From Vibrio mimicus CAIM 602 (GTDB lineage Bacteria; Pseudomonadota; Gammaproteobacteria; Enterobacterales; Vibrionaceae), in contig NZ_AOMO01000029.1 of NCBI RefSeq assembly GCF_000338875.1, positions 95,055 through 159,054 on the forward strand: a DNA stretch of 64,000 nucleotides. The letters run 5' to 3'. Both the position numbers and the translations under genes were made by a program. Shown here one piece after another: positions 31,775 through 42,230 of this stretch. The notes under the pieces are model-generated. The model worked only from the letters and a program-made list of their open reading frames with translations. It was not told the DNA's origin and did no database searches. Every line of letters begins with the position of its first letter. Position 1 is the first letter of the stretch.

Positions 31775-34251
31775 TCAGAACAACTCTTCGCCAAAACCGG
31801 TTGAGTAAATCGATTCATTCACATGTTCACTGACGTATTCTGTTGGTTCAGTACCCGCTTCGAAATACTCAAACATAGAGCTTGAATCGAGCTTGTTCGT
31901 GAGCAACCCGCTATCACGATCAATGCGCACACGGATGATGTTGTCAGGCACTGCTTTCTCCTGTACTGGAACGCCATCCAGAGCCAGAGACATAAACTCG
32001 ACCCAAGCAGGAAGTGCTGTTTTACCGCCAGATTCTGCGCCAGAAACATCATCTTCGATATTTGGGTTTGGTGCGGTTTTACCTAAGTTACGGCTATGAT
32101 CATCAAAGCCAACCCAAGCAACCCCAACGATGCCGGGACCATAACCGTTGTACCAAGCATCTTTAGAATCGTTCGTGGTACCAGTTTTACCACCGATGTC
32201 ACGTCGTTTCAGTGCTTGAGCACGCCAACCCGTTCCATTCCAACCTGTACCTGCGCCCCATTCGCCGCCACCCCAAATATTGCTATACAACATTTCACGA
32301 GTTAAGAAGGCATTTTGCTCAGAAATCACTTTTGGAGCATAAGGGCTAGTGGAGTCTTGTTCTGCAAACTCATCCAGCTCAGAAGAACATTGCTTATGGC
32401 AGACCACTTTAGGCTCCGCGTTAAACTCTTCTTTACCAAATGGGTCTACGACACGGCTGATGTAGAACGGCTCAACATAATAACCATTATTCACGAACAC
32501 AGAGAAACCTTGTGCAACCTTGATAGGGGTTAAGCTGCCTGCACCGAGTGCAATGGTTTCTGAACGTGGTAATTCAGCTAAATTAAAGCCAAAACGAGTC
32601 AGGTATTCGCGTGTTTCATCCAATCCGACTTCTCGCAGCACACGCACTGCCATTACGTTTTTGGATTGCGCTAAACCAATTCTTAAACGAGTAGGGCCGG
32701 TATACGTTGGCGGTGAGTTTTTAGGACGCCATGCAGTACCTTGACTTTCATCCCATTGGTTAATGGGGGCATCGTTGATCAAGGATGCCAAAGTCATCCC
32801 TTTATTGAGAGCGGCCGAATAGATAAACGGTTTGATACTTGAGCCAACCTGACGAACAGACTGTGTCGCCCGGTTAAACTTGTTGTGTACAAAGTTAAAA
32901 CCACCGACTAGCGCCAATACCGCACCATTGTCTGGGTTCATCGCCACAAACGCAGTGTTGGCATTCGGAACCTGAGTCAGTTTCCAAGCGGCAATCTCTC
33001 CATCATTCGTACGTGGACGAACCCAAATCTGCTGTCCAACTGCCAAAAATTCAGCAGCACTGCGAGGGAGTGGACCTTGGCGATCATCGTTAATGAAACG
33101 GCGCGCCCAATTCATATCTTCCCAAGCGATAGTTTGCTCGCCATAGCTTTTCACCCACACTTGGCTGATTTATCTTCTACCTTTAGAACCACAGCAGGGA
33201 ACATATCGCCATAAGTGGGTTCATTACTCAGGTATTCAGTGAGCTGAGTGCTGTCCCATGCAGGTTGTTTTTCTTGCCACAGTTCTTTTTCTGCTCCGCG
33301 ATAACCGTGACGCTCATCGTAAGCGAGTAGGTTATTGATTGCAGCTTGGTTTGCGGCCTTTTGCAGTTTGGAGTCCACCGTGGTGTAGACATTCATGCCT
33401 GAAGTGTAAGCCGCTTCTTCACCGTAGCGTTCTACCATCCAAGCGCGAGCGATTTCTGCTACATACGGAGCATTCAGTTCAATCTCAGCACCGTGATACT
33501 TTGACTGAATTGGCTCGGCACGCGCAGCATCATATTCAGCCTGAGTGATGTATTTTTCATCCAGCATACGCAGCAAAACTACGTTGCGGCGATTAGTTGC
33601 ACGTTCCACCGAGTAAATTGGGTTCATGGTTGAAGGGGCTTTCGGCAGACCTGCAATCAGAGCAATTTCACCTAAAGTGAGATCTTTTACTTCTTTACCA
33701 AAATAAGCTTGAGCAGCAGCGCCCACGCCATAAGAGCGGTAACCGAGATAAATCTTGTTCAGGTAAAGCTCTAAGATCTCTTGTTTGCTTAGCAGTTGCT
33801 CAATATGGATAGCAATGAAGATCTCTTTGATTTTACGCATCACTTTCTTCTCATTAGAGAGGAAGAAGTTACGCGCAAGCTGCTGAGTAATGGTACTTGC
33901 ACCTTGAGAAGCACTACCGGATGCAACCACAGCAAAGGCTGCACGAGTAATACCAATCGGGTCGAAACCGTAATGTTCGTAGTAACGAGAATCTTCGGTG
34001 GCAATCACCGCTTCGATCAACTCTTTGGGCATCTCTTCCAGTTTGAGAGGAATACGGCGTTTTTCACCGAATTGGGCGATCAACTTGCCGTCTTGACTGA
34101 AGACTTGCATCGGAGTTTGTAATTGGACGTCACGCAGAGTGGCGACATCTGGCAATTCTGATTTCACATAAAAATAGAAACCAAAGATTGTAGTGACTCC
34201 AAGAATAATGCAAATCAATGAAAATACTAATAAACGCTTTATGAACTTCAC
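31775..34251 (-). pseudogene. mrcA: Penicillin-binding protein 1A, frameshifted
   Basis: The two halves together make a class A PBP of about 825 residues. The first part (GTG at 34251 to TGA at 33151) has the transmembrane anchor and the complete transglycosylase domain (ATEDSRYYEHYG, GASTITQQLARN, EILELYLNKIYLG). The second part, in another frame up to 31775, has the transpeptidase motifs SSIKPF, SKN and KTGTT. One base is missing near 33160, where AAG-TGT-GGG-TGA should read AAG-GTG-TGG-GTG-AAA. PBP1A polymerises and cross-links peptidoglycan in the periplasm. If real, the lesion leaves a membrane transglycosylase and an untargeted transpeptidase. It may equally be a sequence error. The GTG start gives MKFIKRLL, matching the family. 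Confidence 0.88.
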
Positions 34252-34392
34252 CGGAGAATCCCTGTTTAGTTGAGGCTGCACTAATGCAAACCCTTGTACT
34301 CTAGGCTAAAACCTTAGCTCGCAAAATATCATCTGCCTATTTATTGAGAAATAGGCATATCGAGCTGAACATATTTACTGGAGCTCAGCCTC

Positions 34393-35408
34393 ATGGGTAA
34401 AACATTAGTTACGGGTATTGATATCGGCCACCACAGCATAAAAGCCGTAGTGCTCAAACCTATGGGCGACACTTATGCGCTTATGGGGTATGAGGAGTTG
34501 CTCGTTACCGCTGATATTTTCACCGATAATCACACGCTCGATTATCAGAAAATTGTAAAGAAACTCAAAGAACTAAAAAAGGGGTTGCCCTTATTTAGTC
34601 ACAAAGTCGCGATTGCAATTCCGGATAACGCTGTAATTAGCAAAGTATTACAAATAGATAGCGATCTTGAGCGTCGAGAACAGGAATTTGCCATCTATCA
34701 GCCTTCTCTCATCAGTCTCCATTTCCCGTTGAAGATCTTAGCCTCGATTTCGTCAAAGTGGCGGAAAAAAATATCGCGCGCAGTAGTACAAGCACCTTCC
34801 AAGTCTATGCCACGAAAAAAGAAGTAGTGGAAAGCCGCTTACAAGCGAGTAAGAAAGCAGGGTTTGAGCCGATTTTGATGGATGTGCAAGTCCATAGCTT
34901 GCTCCATTTATGGCAGCTCGCTAGCCGTGCCTATCGACGACCGGATTGGATGCTGATTGATATTGGCCATACCCAGAGTTCATTGTGCCTTGATTTCGCA
35001 GAAAAAATGCCTTTTTACAAAGATGTTCCATTGGGTACGCGAGTGTTGGGCGCAGAGCCGAGCAGCACTCCCGTATTAGGCGATTCATTAATGCAGGACC
35101 CCACTCAACGTTTTGTTAATGAATTCGTGGATAAGGTTGCGCGCCAAATTCAATTGTTCACCTCCGTACATGGAGCTCAAAGTCTTGGCGGTTTATGGCT
35201 TTCCGGCGGCGGTGCAACCATTGCTGGACTTGAGGAAGCGTTACACCAACGTTTATCACTTCCCTGTGAAGTGTTGAATCCATTCTCACTATTCAAAACG
35301 AATGTCTCAAGACGCAAGCGCCAAGTGGCTGATGGGCAGCGCTTTAGCACTGCCGCTGGCCTTGCATTGCGTGGTTTAGCATGGTTGGAGAGTGAACATG
35401 CTGCATAA
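34393..35408 (+). pseudogene. pilM: Type IV pilus assembly protein PilM, frameshifted
   Basis: PilM is an actin-like cytoplasmic protein that binds the N-terminus of PilN and links the pilus motor to the inner-membrane complex. The first frame covers residues 1-103 (GIDIGHHSIKAVVL phosphate-binding loop) and then runs out of register, ending at 34827. The remaining 230 or so residues (MLIDIGHTQSSLCL, LSGGGATIAGLE) are in a second frame ending at 35408. Restoring one G after 34701 (CAG then GCC TTC) gives a single 338-residue protein, the expected PilM length. It heads pilMNOPQ, which in V. cholerae serves type IV pilus biogenesis and DNA uptake. The deletion may be real or a sequencing error. 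Confidence 0.9.
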
Positions 35409-35982
35409 CATTAACTTATTACCGTGGCGAGATGAGCGTCGCGAAGCACATAAACGGCGTTTTTTAGGGCTCGTTGTTCTTGGCGTTTTGATGGCTGTAC
35501 TCATGCAATTTGGGGCTGGAGAATACTTAAGCAGTCAAGTTGCAAAGCAGCAGGAACGAATTGGCTATTTGAAGCAACACATCTTCTCGTTGGATCAGCA
35601 AATCGCTAAACTCAAAATGGCCGAGGAAGAGCATAAAGCGCTGCTGACTCGTCTTACTGTTGTTGAGCAGTTGCAGCAAAAACGCAATAAGACTACAGAC
35701 TTTATGAACCAAATGCCGACTCTTATTCCCGAGGGAGTTTATGTCGACAAGATCAAAATGAATGGTCATGACATTGAGATTTCGGGGATCAGCGATTCCA
35801 CCGCGCGCTTAGCGACCATGCTCGATAACCTGGAAAAATCCGCCAAGTTAGGTGAGGTGGAGATGCATGAGATTGTTTCGGGTAATAAACGCTTTGGTAA
35901 GCAATTCCAGACATTCAAAGTCTCATTTCAAATTCTGACGCCAGTCCCTGACCTGAAAAATGGAGGTACGCATAATGGCTAG
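35398..35982 (+). CDS. pilN: Type IV pilus inner-membrane protein PilN
   Basis: A 194-residue bitopic protein: a short cytoplasmic N-terminus with the PilM-binding motif INLLPWR, one transmembrane helix (about residues 22-40), a coiled coil and a periplasmic ferredoxin-like domain. It forms the alignment complex with PilO and PilP. The ATG overlaps the pilM stop codon (ATGCTGCATAA) and has GGAG upstream, so the two are translationally coupled. Confidence 0.93.
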   Translation: MLHNINLLPWRDERREAHKRRFLGLVVLGVLMAVLMQFGAGEYLSSQVAKQQERIGYLKQHIFSLDQQIAKLKMAEEEHKALLTRLTVVEQLQQKRNKTTDFMNQMPTLIPEGVYVDKIKMNGHDIEISGISDSTARLATMLDNLEKSAKLGEVEMHEIVSGNKRFGKQFQTFKVSFQILTPVPDLKNGGTHNG

Positions 35983-36565
35983 TTTTCAAGAATTAGAATT
36001 GGATGAAATTGCAGAATGGCCATTGCTGCCTCAGCTGCTTGTTATCTTGTTGTTGATGTTGCTAATTCAAGGCGCTGGCTACTGGTTTTATCTTATGCCC
36101 AAGCAAGATGAAATTGTGGCGTTAAAACAAGAAGAGGAAACGGTAAAAGCGACCTTAAGGATCAAAGCCAATAAAGTAGCAGCGTTACCGCAGATCCAAG
36201 CTCAGTTAGATGAATTGAAAGAGCGTTATGATTTTCTATTGCGACAATTACCAGTTCAAAAAGAGCTGGCCAGCATGCTTGCCTCCGTTAACCAACTTGG
36301 TCTCGATAATTCGCTGACCTTTACGCGTATCGACTGGGGTGAGCGCCAAACACAAGAATTCCTCTACCGTCTACCGCTCAATATTGAACTGACGGGTAAC
36401 TATCACGATATCGGCGATTTTTCAGAGGCGATTGCCAAACTACCGCGCATCATCAATTTCGATGACGTGGATTGGCAGCGGGTGAGCCAAGAAAGTAGCA
36501 CTCTACACTTCCGGGTAAAAGCTTACACCTACCAGTTTAAACAGGAGGTTGAAGATGAAAAATAA
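35975..36565 (+). CDS. pilO: Type IV pilus inner-membrane protein PilO
   Basis: A 196-residue bitopic protein with one transmembrane helix (about residues 20-40), a periplasmic coiled coil (KQEEETVKATLRIKANKVAA in part) and a C-terminal ferredoxin-like fold. It pairs with PilN. GGAGGT precedes the ATG at 35975, which overlaps the end of pilN by 8 bp. Confidence 0.93.
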   Translation: MASFQELELDEIAEWPLLPQLLVILLLMLLIQGAGYWFYLMPKQDEIVALKQEEETVKATLRIKANKVAALPQIQAQLDELKERYDFLLRQLPVQKELASMLASVNQLGLDNSLTFTRIDWGERQTQEFLYRLPLNIELTGNYHDIGDFSEAIAKLPRIINFDDVDWQRVSQESSTLHFRVKAYTYQFKQEVEDEK

Positions 36566-37073
36566 CCCTGCATGGTTGTCTCTCATCACCTTGTTTCTGT
36601 TGGTGGGGTGTAAGGCTAATCAAGAAGATCTGGCCGGTTATGTCGCACAAGTAGAACGTGAGGCACGCAAGGAAGTCACTAAACTCAAACCGATTTTGGA
36701 ATTTGAAGTGACGGCCTATCAACAGCACTCAGGACGTGAGCCATTTGTGTTACCTAAAGAAGCTTTGGTGCAAAACCAACCTGTTGCGAAATCAGACTGC
36801 TGGCAGCCTTCTCCACGAGCTAAAAATGGCCCATTAGAGCGTTATCCATTAAGTCAATTGCGCCTGAAAGGGGTAATGAGCAGTGGCGGATCCATCTCGG
36901 CGTTAGTGCAAACCCCCGCGGGTAATGTCGTCAAAGTTAAAGCAGGACAGTACGTGGGTAACAATAACGGAAAAATTACACGAGTGGATGATAACTATTT
37001 ATTAATTAACGAAACTTTGCCTGATGGCTTAGGGTGTTGGAATCAGCGTAACGTCAAGCTGGCTTTAAAATAA
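36555..37073 (+). CDS. pilP: Type IV pilus lipoprotein PilP
   Basis: A 172-residue lipoprotein: signal peptide with lipobox LVGC (lipidated Cys at about residue 19), a disordered linker, and a C-terminal beta-sandwich (LRLKGVMSSGG, GQYVGNNNGKI). PilP bridges the PilNO complex to the secretin PilQ. AGGAGGT precedes the ATG at 36555; the start overlaps pilO. Confidence 0.93.
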   Translation: MKNNPAWLSLITLFLLVGCKANQEDLAGYVAQVEREARKEVTKLKPILEFEVTAYQQHSGREPFVLPKEALVQNQPVAKSDCWQPSPRAKNGPLERYPLSQLRLKGVMSSGGSISALVQTPAGNVVKVKAGQYVGNNNGKITRVDDNYLLINETLPDGLGCWNQRNVKLALK

Positions 37074-37095
37074 TTGGTTGAAGTATAGAGATATA

Positions 37096-38814
37096 ATGAT
37101 GAGAAATGGATTGAAAACTTATGTCGCACAGACTTGGCTGACCTTATGGGCAGGCTTGGCACTTTGTGCTTCTTCCTTGGCGATTAGCGCTGAATCAGCT
37201 TCCGCCAATCAACTAGAGAACATTGATTTTCGGGTCAATAAAGACAAAGCGGCTGTGTTGATTGTCGAATTGGCTTCGCCATCAGCGGTGGTGGATGTAC
37301 AAAAAGTCCAAGAAGGGCTGAGTATTGAGCTCCTGAAAACCGATGTGGCAGATGACAAACTCTATTTATTGGATGTGAAGGATTTCTCTACACCAGTACA
37401 AAGCGTAGAAGTCTTCCGTAAAGAACCCAGTACCCAGCTTATTGCAACCATCGAAGGTGAGTTTAAGCATGACTACACTTTAAAAGGGAAATACCTTGAG
37501 GTGGTAATCAGCAAGCTCAAAGCAGACGAGAAGCCTCAGCCTAAAAGTATTTTGGAAAAAGAGGGCAAGCTGATCTCGATTAACTTCCAAGACATTCCAG
37601 TGCGTAACGTACTGCAGTTGATTGCTGATTATAACGGTTTCAACCTCGTTGTTTCAGACTCAGTCTCGGGCAATCTGACTTTGCGTTTGGATGGTGTACC
37701 TTGGCAGCAAGTGCTGGATATTATCCTGCAGGTTAAAGGGCTTGATAAACGCGTTGATGGCAATGTAATCCTGATTGCGCCAAAAGAAGAGCTGGATTTG
37801 CGTGAGAAACAAGCGTTAGAAAAAGCACGTATGGCAGAAGAGTTAGGTGATTTAAAATCTGAAATCATCAAAATTAATTTTGCCAAAGCATCTGATATCG
37901 CATCAATGATTGGTGGTGAAGGTAACGTCAATATGCTGTCTGAGCGTGGCACGATCAGTATTGATGAGCGTACTAACTCACTGCTGATTCGTGAATTGCC
38001 CGATAATATCGCGGTGATCCGTGAAATCATCGAATCGCTAGATATTCCGGTCAAGCAAGTCCAGATTGAAGCACGTATTGTCACCGTAAAAGAAGGTAAC
38101 TTGGATGAGCTTGGTGTGCGTTGGGGTGTTATGTCAACCAACGGCAGCCACTCTGTGGGTGGAACAATTGAAAGTAACTTATGGCAACAAGGACTGCTGG
38201 CGGAAGATGAGTTTCCAGTTGATGAATTTTTGAATGTTAACTTAGCTTCTACGTCCGCTAATGCCTCTTCTATCGCTTTCCAAGTTGCTAAGTTGGGCTC
38301 AGATACCTTATTGGATTTAGAGCTATCTGCGTTACAAAATGAATCGAAGGCAGAAATCATTTCTAGCCCTCGTTTGATTACGACCAATAAACAGCCTGCG
38401 TATATTGAACAAGGTACTGAAATTCCTTATCTCGAATCTTCATCTAGTGGTGCAACAACCGTATCGTTCAAGAAAGCCGTGTTGAGCTTGAAAGTGACAC
38501 CACAAATTACGCCGGATAATCGTTTAGTACTGGATTTGAGTGTGACTCAGGACCGTCGTGGCGAAACGGTGAAAACAGGAACAGGTGAAGCGGTATCGAT
38601 CGATACACAGCGTATTGGTACACAAGTTCTGGTCAATAATGGTGAAACCGTCGTGTTGGGTGGCATTTTCCAACACAGCATCAATAATTCAGTGGATAAG
38701 GTGCCGTTGCTAGGTGATCTCCCTGTTTTAGGTGCGTTGTTTAGACGAACTTACGAACAAATGGGCAAAAGTGAGCTGCTGATTTTCGTCACACCGAAAG
38801 TGGTCATTCAATAA
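37096..38814 (+). CDS. pilQ: Type IV pilus secretin PilQ
   Basis: A 572-residue outer-membrane secretin: N-terminal signal peptide (hydrophobic stretch ending in SLAISAES), one AMIN domain that binds peptidoglycan (about residues 45-140), a secretin/TonB short N-terminal domain (INFQDIPVRNVLQLIADYNG), an N1 domain, and the C-terminal gate with LVNNGETVVLGGIF and VPLLGDLPVLGALFR. It is the outer-membrane channel for the pilus and incoming DNA. The ATG at 37096 is chosen, with ATG at 37099 as an alternative; the ribosome binding site is weak. Last gene of pilMNOPQ. Confidence 0.94.
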   Translation: MMRNGLKTYVAQTWLTLWAGLALCASSLAISAESASANQLENIDFRVNKDKAAVLIVELASPSAVVDVQKVQEGLSIELLKTDVADDKLYLLDVKDFSTPVQSVEVFRKEPSTQLIATIEGEFKHDYTLKGKYLEVVISKLKADEKPQPKSILEKEGKLISINFQDIPVRNVLQLIADYNGFNLVVSDSVSGNLTLRLDGVPWQQVLDIILQVKGLDKRVDGNVILIAPKEELDLREKQALEKARMAEELGDLKSEIIKINFAKASDIASMIGGEGNVNMLSERGTISIDERTNSLLIRELPDNIAVIREIIESLDIPVKQVQIEARIVTVKEGNLDELGVRWGVMSTNGSHSVGGTIESNLWQQGLLAEDEFPVDEFLNVNLASTSANASSIAFQVAKLGSDTLLDLELSALQNESKAEIISSPRLITTNKQPAYIEQGTEIPYLESSSSGATTVSFKKAVLSLKVTPQITPDNRLVLDLSVTQDRRGETVKTGTGEAVSIDTQRIGTQVLVNNGETVVLGGIFQHSINNSVDKVPLLGDLPVLGALFRRTYEQMGKSELLIFVTPKVVIQ

Positions 38815-38850
38815 CTTAGCGTGTGTGTAACAAGCGAACAAAAATTAAAG

Positions 38851-38879
38851 TTGCAATAGTGGCACCATATCTAGATAAT
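38851..38879 (+). promoter_or_regulatory. Sigma-70 promoter of the aroK operon
   Basis: TTGCAA at 38851-38856 and GATAAT at 38874-38879 with an ideal 17-bp spacer. Transcription from it would give a leader of about 115 nt before aroK. Confidence 0.6.
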
Positions 38880-38916
38880 TTCGGGTCTTATCACGAAATA
38901 TCGGTGAGGAATAGGT

Positions 38917-38963
38917 GCCACAAGCATTCCTATAGTTGGCGTATGTCCAGCAACTCTTGTGGC
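38917..38963 (+). repeat. Nested inverted repeats in the aroK leader
   Basis: An outer 8-bp pair (GCCACAAG 38917-38924 with CTTGTGGC 38956-38963) and an inner 5-bp pair (AGTTG 38934-38938 with CAACT 38951-38955) are stacked directly on the 3' side, giving a bent hairpin. There is no T-run after it, so it is not a simple terminator. It lies in the presumed 5' UTR of aroK. Confidence 0.6.
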
Positions 38964-39000
38964 GATGTCATTGAATTAACGTTGTAAATTACTGCTGAAC

Positions 39001-39525
39001 ATGGCTGAGAAACGCAATATTTTCCTTGTTGGCCCTATGGGCGCTGGCAAAAGCACAATTGGTAGACACCTAGCTCAACAACTGCACATGGAGTTTATCG
39101 ACTCTGATACGGTTATCGAAGAACGTACCGGAGCGGATATCGCATGGGTTTTTGATGTTGAAGGTGAAGAAGGTTTCCGCAAACGCGAAGAAGCCGTCAT
39201 TAACGATCTAACCGAGCAACAGGGTATCGTACTGGCGACGGGTGGTGGCTCAGTAATTAGTAAAGAGAACCGCAACCGACTGTCTGCTCGTGGCATCGTG
39301 GTATATCTTGAGACCACTATCGAAAAACAACTAGCACGTACCAATCGCGATAAAAAGCGTCCACTACTGCAGACTGATTGCCCACGAGATGTGTTAGAGC
39401 AATTGGCCGAAGATCGTAATCCTCTGTACGAAGAGATCGCTGATATCACTGTACGTACCGACGATCAAAGTGCAAAAGTGGTAGCCAACCAGATCGTAAA
39501 AATGCTAGAAGAACACATAATGTAA
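39001..39525 (+). CDS. aroK: Shikimate kinase I
   Basis: A 174-residue P-loop kinase ([19 protein letters not shown], Walker A at about residues 11-18) with the lid region [10 protein letters not shown] and the shikimate-binding FRKREE. It phosphorylates shikimate in chorismate synthesis. It leads the conserved aroK-aroB-damX-dam-rpe-gph-trpS string, with aroB 27 bp downstream. Confidence 0.95.
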   Translation: MAEKRNIFLVGPMGAGKSTIGRHLAQQLHMEFIDSDTVIEERTGADIAWVFDVEGEEGFRKREEAVINDLTEQQGIVLATGGGSVISKENRNRLSARGIVVYLETTIEKQLARTNRDKKRPLLQTDCPRDVLEQLAEDRNPLYEEIADITVRTDDQSAKVVANQIVKMLEEHIM

Positions 39526-39552
39526 TGTTTCTTCGAATTGGAGTGCAAAACC

Positions 39553-40638
39553 ATGGAGCGGATTACGGTCAACTTAGGTGAACGTAGCTACCCAATCTCA
39601 ATCGGTGCCGGATTGTTTGCCAATCCGGCGCTTCTTTCTCTTTCGGCAAAACAGAAGGTGGTGATTATCACCAATCAAACGGTTGCCCCTCTGTATGCTT
39701 CTTCCATTATCTCCCTGCTCGAACAGATCGGCTGTCAGCATGCTTTGCTTGAGTTGCCTGATGGAGAGCAATATAAAACCCTAGAAACCTTCAACACAGT
39801 GATGAGTTTTTTGCTTGAGCACAATTACAGCCGCGATGTGATGATCATTGCGCTTGGTGGTGGTGTGATTGGCGATTTAGTCGGTTTTGCTGCGGCTTGT
39901 TATCAGCGAGGGGTCGATTTCATTCAAATTCCCACCACCTTATTGTCGCAAGTTGATTCTTCGGTTGGGGGGAAAACGGCGGTTAATCACCCGCTCGGTA
40001 AGAACATGATTGGTGCCTTTTACCAACCGAAAGCGGTAGTGATTGATACTAATTGTTTAGCCACACTGCCAAAGCGTGAGTTCGCGGCGGGTATGGCCGA
40101 AGTCATCAAGTACGGCATCATCTACGATGAAGCGTTTTTCTACTGGTTAGAAGAGCAAATGGATGCCTTGTATGCTCTGGATGAACAAGCCTTAACCTAT
40201 GCGATTGCTCGCTGTTGCCAAATTAAAGCAGATGTCGTGGCGCAAGATGAAAAAGAGTCGGGAATCCGAGCTTTACTCAATCTTGGTCACACCTTTGGCC
40301 ATGCGATTGAAGCACACATGGGCTACGGCAACTGGCTCCACGGTGAAGCCGTTGCGGCTGGCACTGTGATGGCCGCAAAAACAGCGTTGCTACATGGTCT
40401 TATCGATCAAACCCAGTTTGAGCGCATCGTGGCTATACTGAAAAAAGCACAATTACCTATTCGCACACCCGATAGCATGACCTTTGCGGATTTTATGCAG
40501 CATATGATGCGTGATAAAAAGGTACTCTCAGGTGAGCTACGTTTAGTTTTACCGACCAGTATCGGTACTTCGGCAGTGGTTAAAGGTGTGCCTGAAGCGG
40601 TGATTGAACAAGCCATAGAATATTGCCGCACCGTATAA
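39553..40638 (+). CDS. aroB: 3-dehydroquinate synthase
   Basis: A 361-residue NAD- and metal-dependent enzyme; conserved segments include [35 protein letters not shown] and [11 protein letters not shown] with its metal-binding His residues. It converts DAHP to 3-dehydroquinate, the second step of the shikimate pathway. The ATG at 39553 follows TTGGAG and gives the E. coli-like start [15 protein letters not shown]. Confidence 0.95.
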   Translation: MERITVNLGERSYPISIGAGLFANPALLSLSAKQKVVIITNQTVAPLYASSIISLLEQIGCQHALLELPDGEQYKTLETFNTVMSFLLEHNYSRDVMIIALGGGVIGDLVGFAAACYQRGVDFIQIPTTLLSQVDSSVGGKTAVNHPLGKNMIGAFYQPKAVVIDTNCLATLPKREFAAGMAEVIKYGIIYDEAFFYWLEEQMDALYALDEQALTYAIARCCQIKADVVAQDEKESGIRALLNLGHTFGHAIEAHMGYGNWLHGEAVAAGTVMAAKTALLHGLIDQTQFERIVAILKKAQLPIRTPDSMTFADFMQHMMRDKKVLSGELRLVLPTSIGTSAVVKGVPEAVIEQAIEYCRTV

Positions 40639-40691
40639 CTAGGTATTTGCGAAACATTTTGATATCAGACAATTGTCATTAGGATGGCCCA

Positions 40692-42161
40692 ATGAGTTTG
40701 GCACATGAACTGGATTTAGAATCTCAAACTGAACTATTGGAGCGGTTGCAACTGCTGACTCGCTTTGGTTCTAATTTGGTGAATGTTTGTGGTCGTCAAG
40801 GGGCGGGTAAATCTTGGCTTGCCCAACGCTTTTTAGAGAGTTGGGCACAAGATAAAAACCAGTCTTTGCTGATGTGTCATCCAAATCAAAATGATGAACA
40901 GCGTCGAGTAACGGTACTGTCACAGTTGGTTTCCGAACCGCTGTATAACCCGAAAGATTCTTTGGTGGAGAGTTTTACTCGCCTGTTTGCTGATCTTAGC
41001 TGCGATATAGTGATCGTGGTTGATGATGCGCATCTCCTTAATGAATCTTTAGTTTCCGAGTTATGGATGCTGGTGCTGGAAGCGCAAGGTAATCCGCGTT
41101 GGAACGTCAATGTCGTCTTATTTGCTCAAGATAATGGCCTTGATGCATTGCTCACTCGTCTTAGCTATGGCCAAGAGCATAAGCCCGTCGATTTAGAAAT
41201 TGAGATGTTGTCCGAAGACGAAGCGGATCGCTTATTCGAAAATAGAGTCATGCGCTATGTTGATTCGCAACTTGAGCGTAAAGTGCGTAATGCTTATAAA
41301 AAAGTGAATCCGTTACCGGGGGAAATTATGGCGTTGGCGGAAACCAAAAGTGAAAAACGAGTCGTGATCCGCTCGATTGTCGGTTCACCGTTTAACATTG
41401 CTTTAGTTGTGTTGTTACTGCTGTTATTACTCGGCGGTGGCTATTGGTGGCTACTTTCTAAACCTGTACCTGAAGACGGGCTTGCCTCTGAAACGACAGG
41501 GAGCGAACAAACAGCCATTCCAACACTTAACACAACGACTGGGAATACAGGCCAAGGTGATGCTGCGTCTGGCTCAGAATCGACTTCAAATAATGGAGAT
41601 GATTTTGGCGCAGTGGATGACTCTGCCGCTTTACCGCCTGATGTAGTCGATACTACCGCGAGCGTAGGCATCGAAGATGATGGTAAGCGCGTCGTGATTA
41701 ACTCTGATGTGGTGGATGCACTACTGCAAGGTAAAGCAGAAACTGCCGATACTTCGGCTATCAATAATCTGGTTGAATCAACCCAAGCGGCAACAGAGCT
41801 GAAAACTCAAACCTTGGAGCAAACGCCCGCTCAAACCTCTCAGCCTAAATCCGTTCGATTTTCTTTTGCGCGTGATGAACTGAAAGCCATGTCGCCACGC
41901 AGCTACACCCTCCAGCTCGCTGCCATGAATTCAATGTCAGATGTTCAGGCATTTATTGATGAGCACAAGCTGGAAAACAAAGCCTACGTCTATCCAACAC
42001 TGCGTAATGATGTGGAGTGGTTTATCGTCACAATGGGGAATTATCCGACCATTCAAATGGCGCGGGATGCTTCGGAAAAACTCTCTGCTCCGCTACAAGC
42101 TTTAGGCCCTTGGGCGAAATCGCTCAGCCAAGTACAGCGGGAAATTGAGCGTAAGAAATAA
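40692..42161 (+). CDS. damX: Cell-division protein DamX with SPOR domain
   Basis: A 489-residue bitopic protein. The N-terminal cytoplasmic part has an AAA-like ATPase fold with a Walker A-type VCGRQGAGKSWLAQ and Walker B-type IVVDDAHLL. One transmembrane helix follows at about residues 236-258, then a long acidic, Ser/Thr-rich linker and a C-terminal SPOR domain (about 395-475, SYTLQLAAMNS) that binds septal denuded peptidoglycan. In E. coli DamX localises to the septum. Confidence 0.9.
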   Translation: MSLAHELDLESQTELLERLQLLTRFGSNLVNVCGRQGAGKSWLAQRFLESWAQDKNQSLLMCHPNQNDEQRRVTVLSQLVSEPLYNPKDSLVESFTRLFADLSCDIVIVVDDAHLLNESLVSELWMLVLEAQGNPRWNVNVVLFAQDNGLDALLTRLSYGQEHKPVDLEIEMLSEDEADRLFENRVMRYVDSQLERKVRNAYKKVNPLPGEIMALAETKSEKRVVIRSIVGSPFNIALVVLLLLLLLGGGYWWLLSKPVPEDGLASETTGSEQTAIPTLNTTTGNTGQGDAASGSESTSNNGDDFGAVDDSAALPPDVVDTTASVGIEDDGKRVVINSDVVDALLQGKAETADTSAINNLVESTQAATELKTQTLEQTPAQTSQPKSVRFSFARDELKAMSPRSYTLQLAAMNSMSDVQAFIDEHKLENKAYVYPTLRNDVEWFIVTMGNYPTIQMARDASEKLSAPLQALGPWAKSLSQVQREIERKK

Positions 42162-42230
42162 ACCTGAGCTTCACTGAAAAATATGTTACATTCCGCAGCC
42201 TTATTTTGTGGCGAAAGATTAGAGCAGTAG

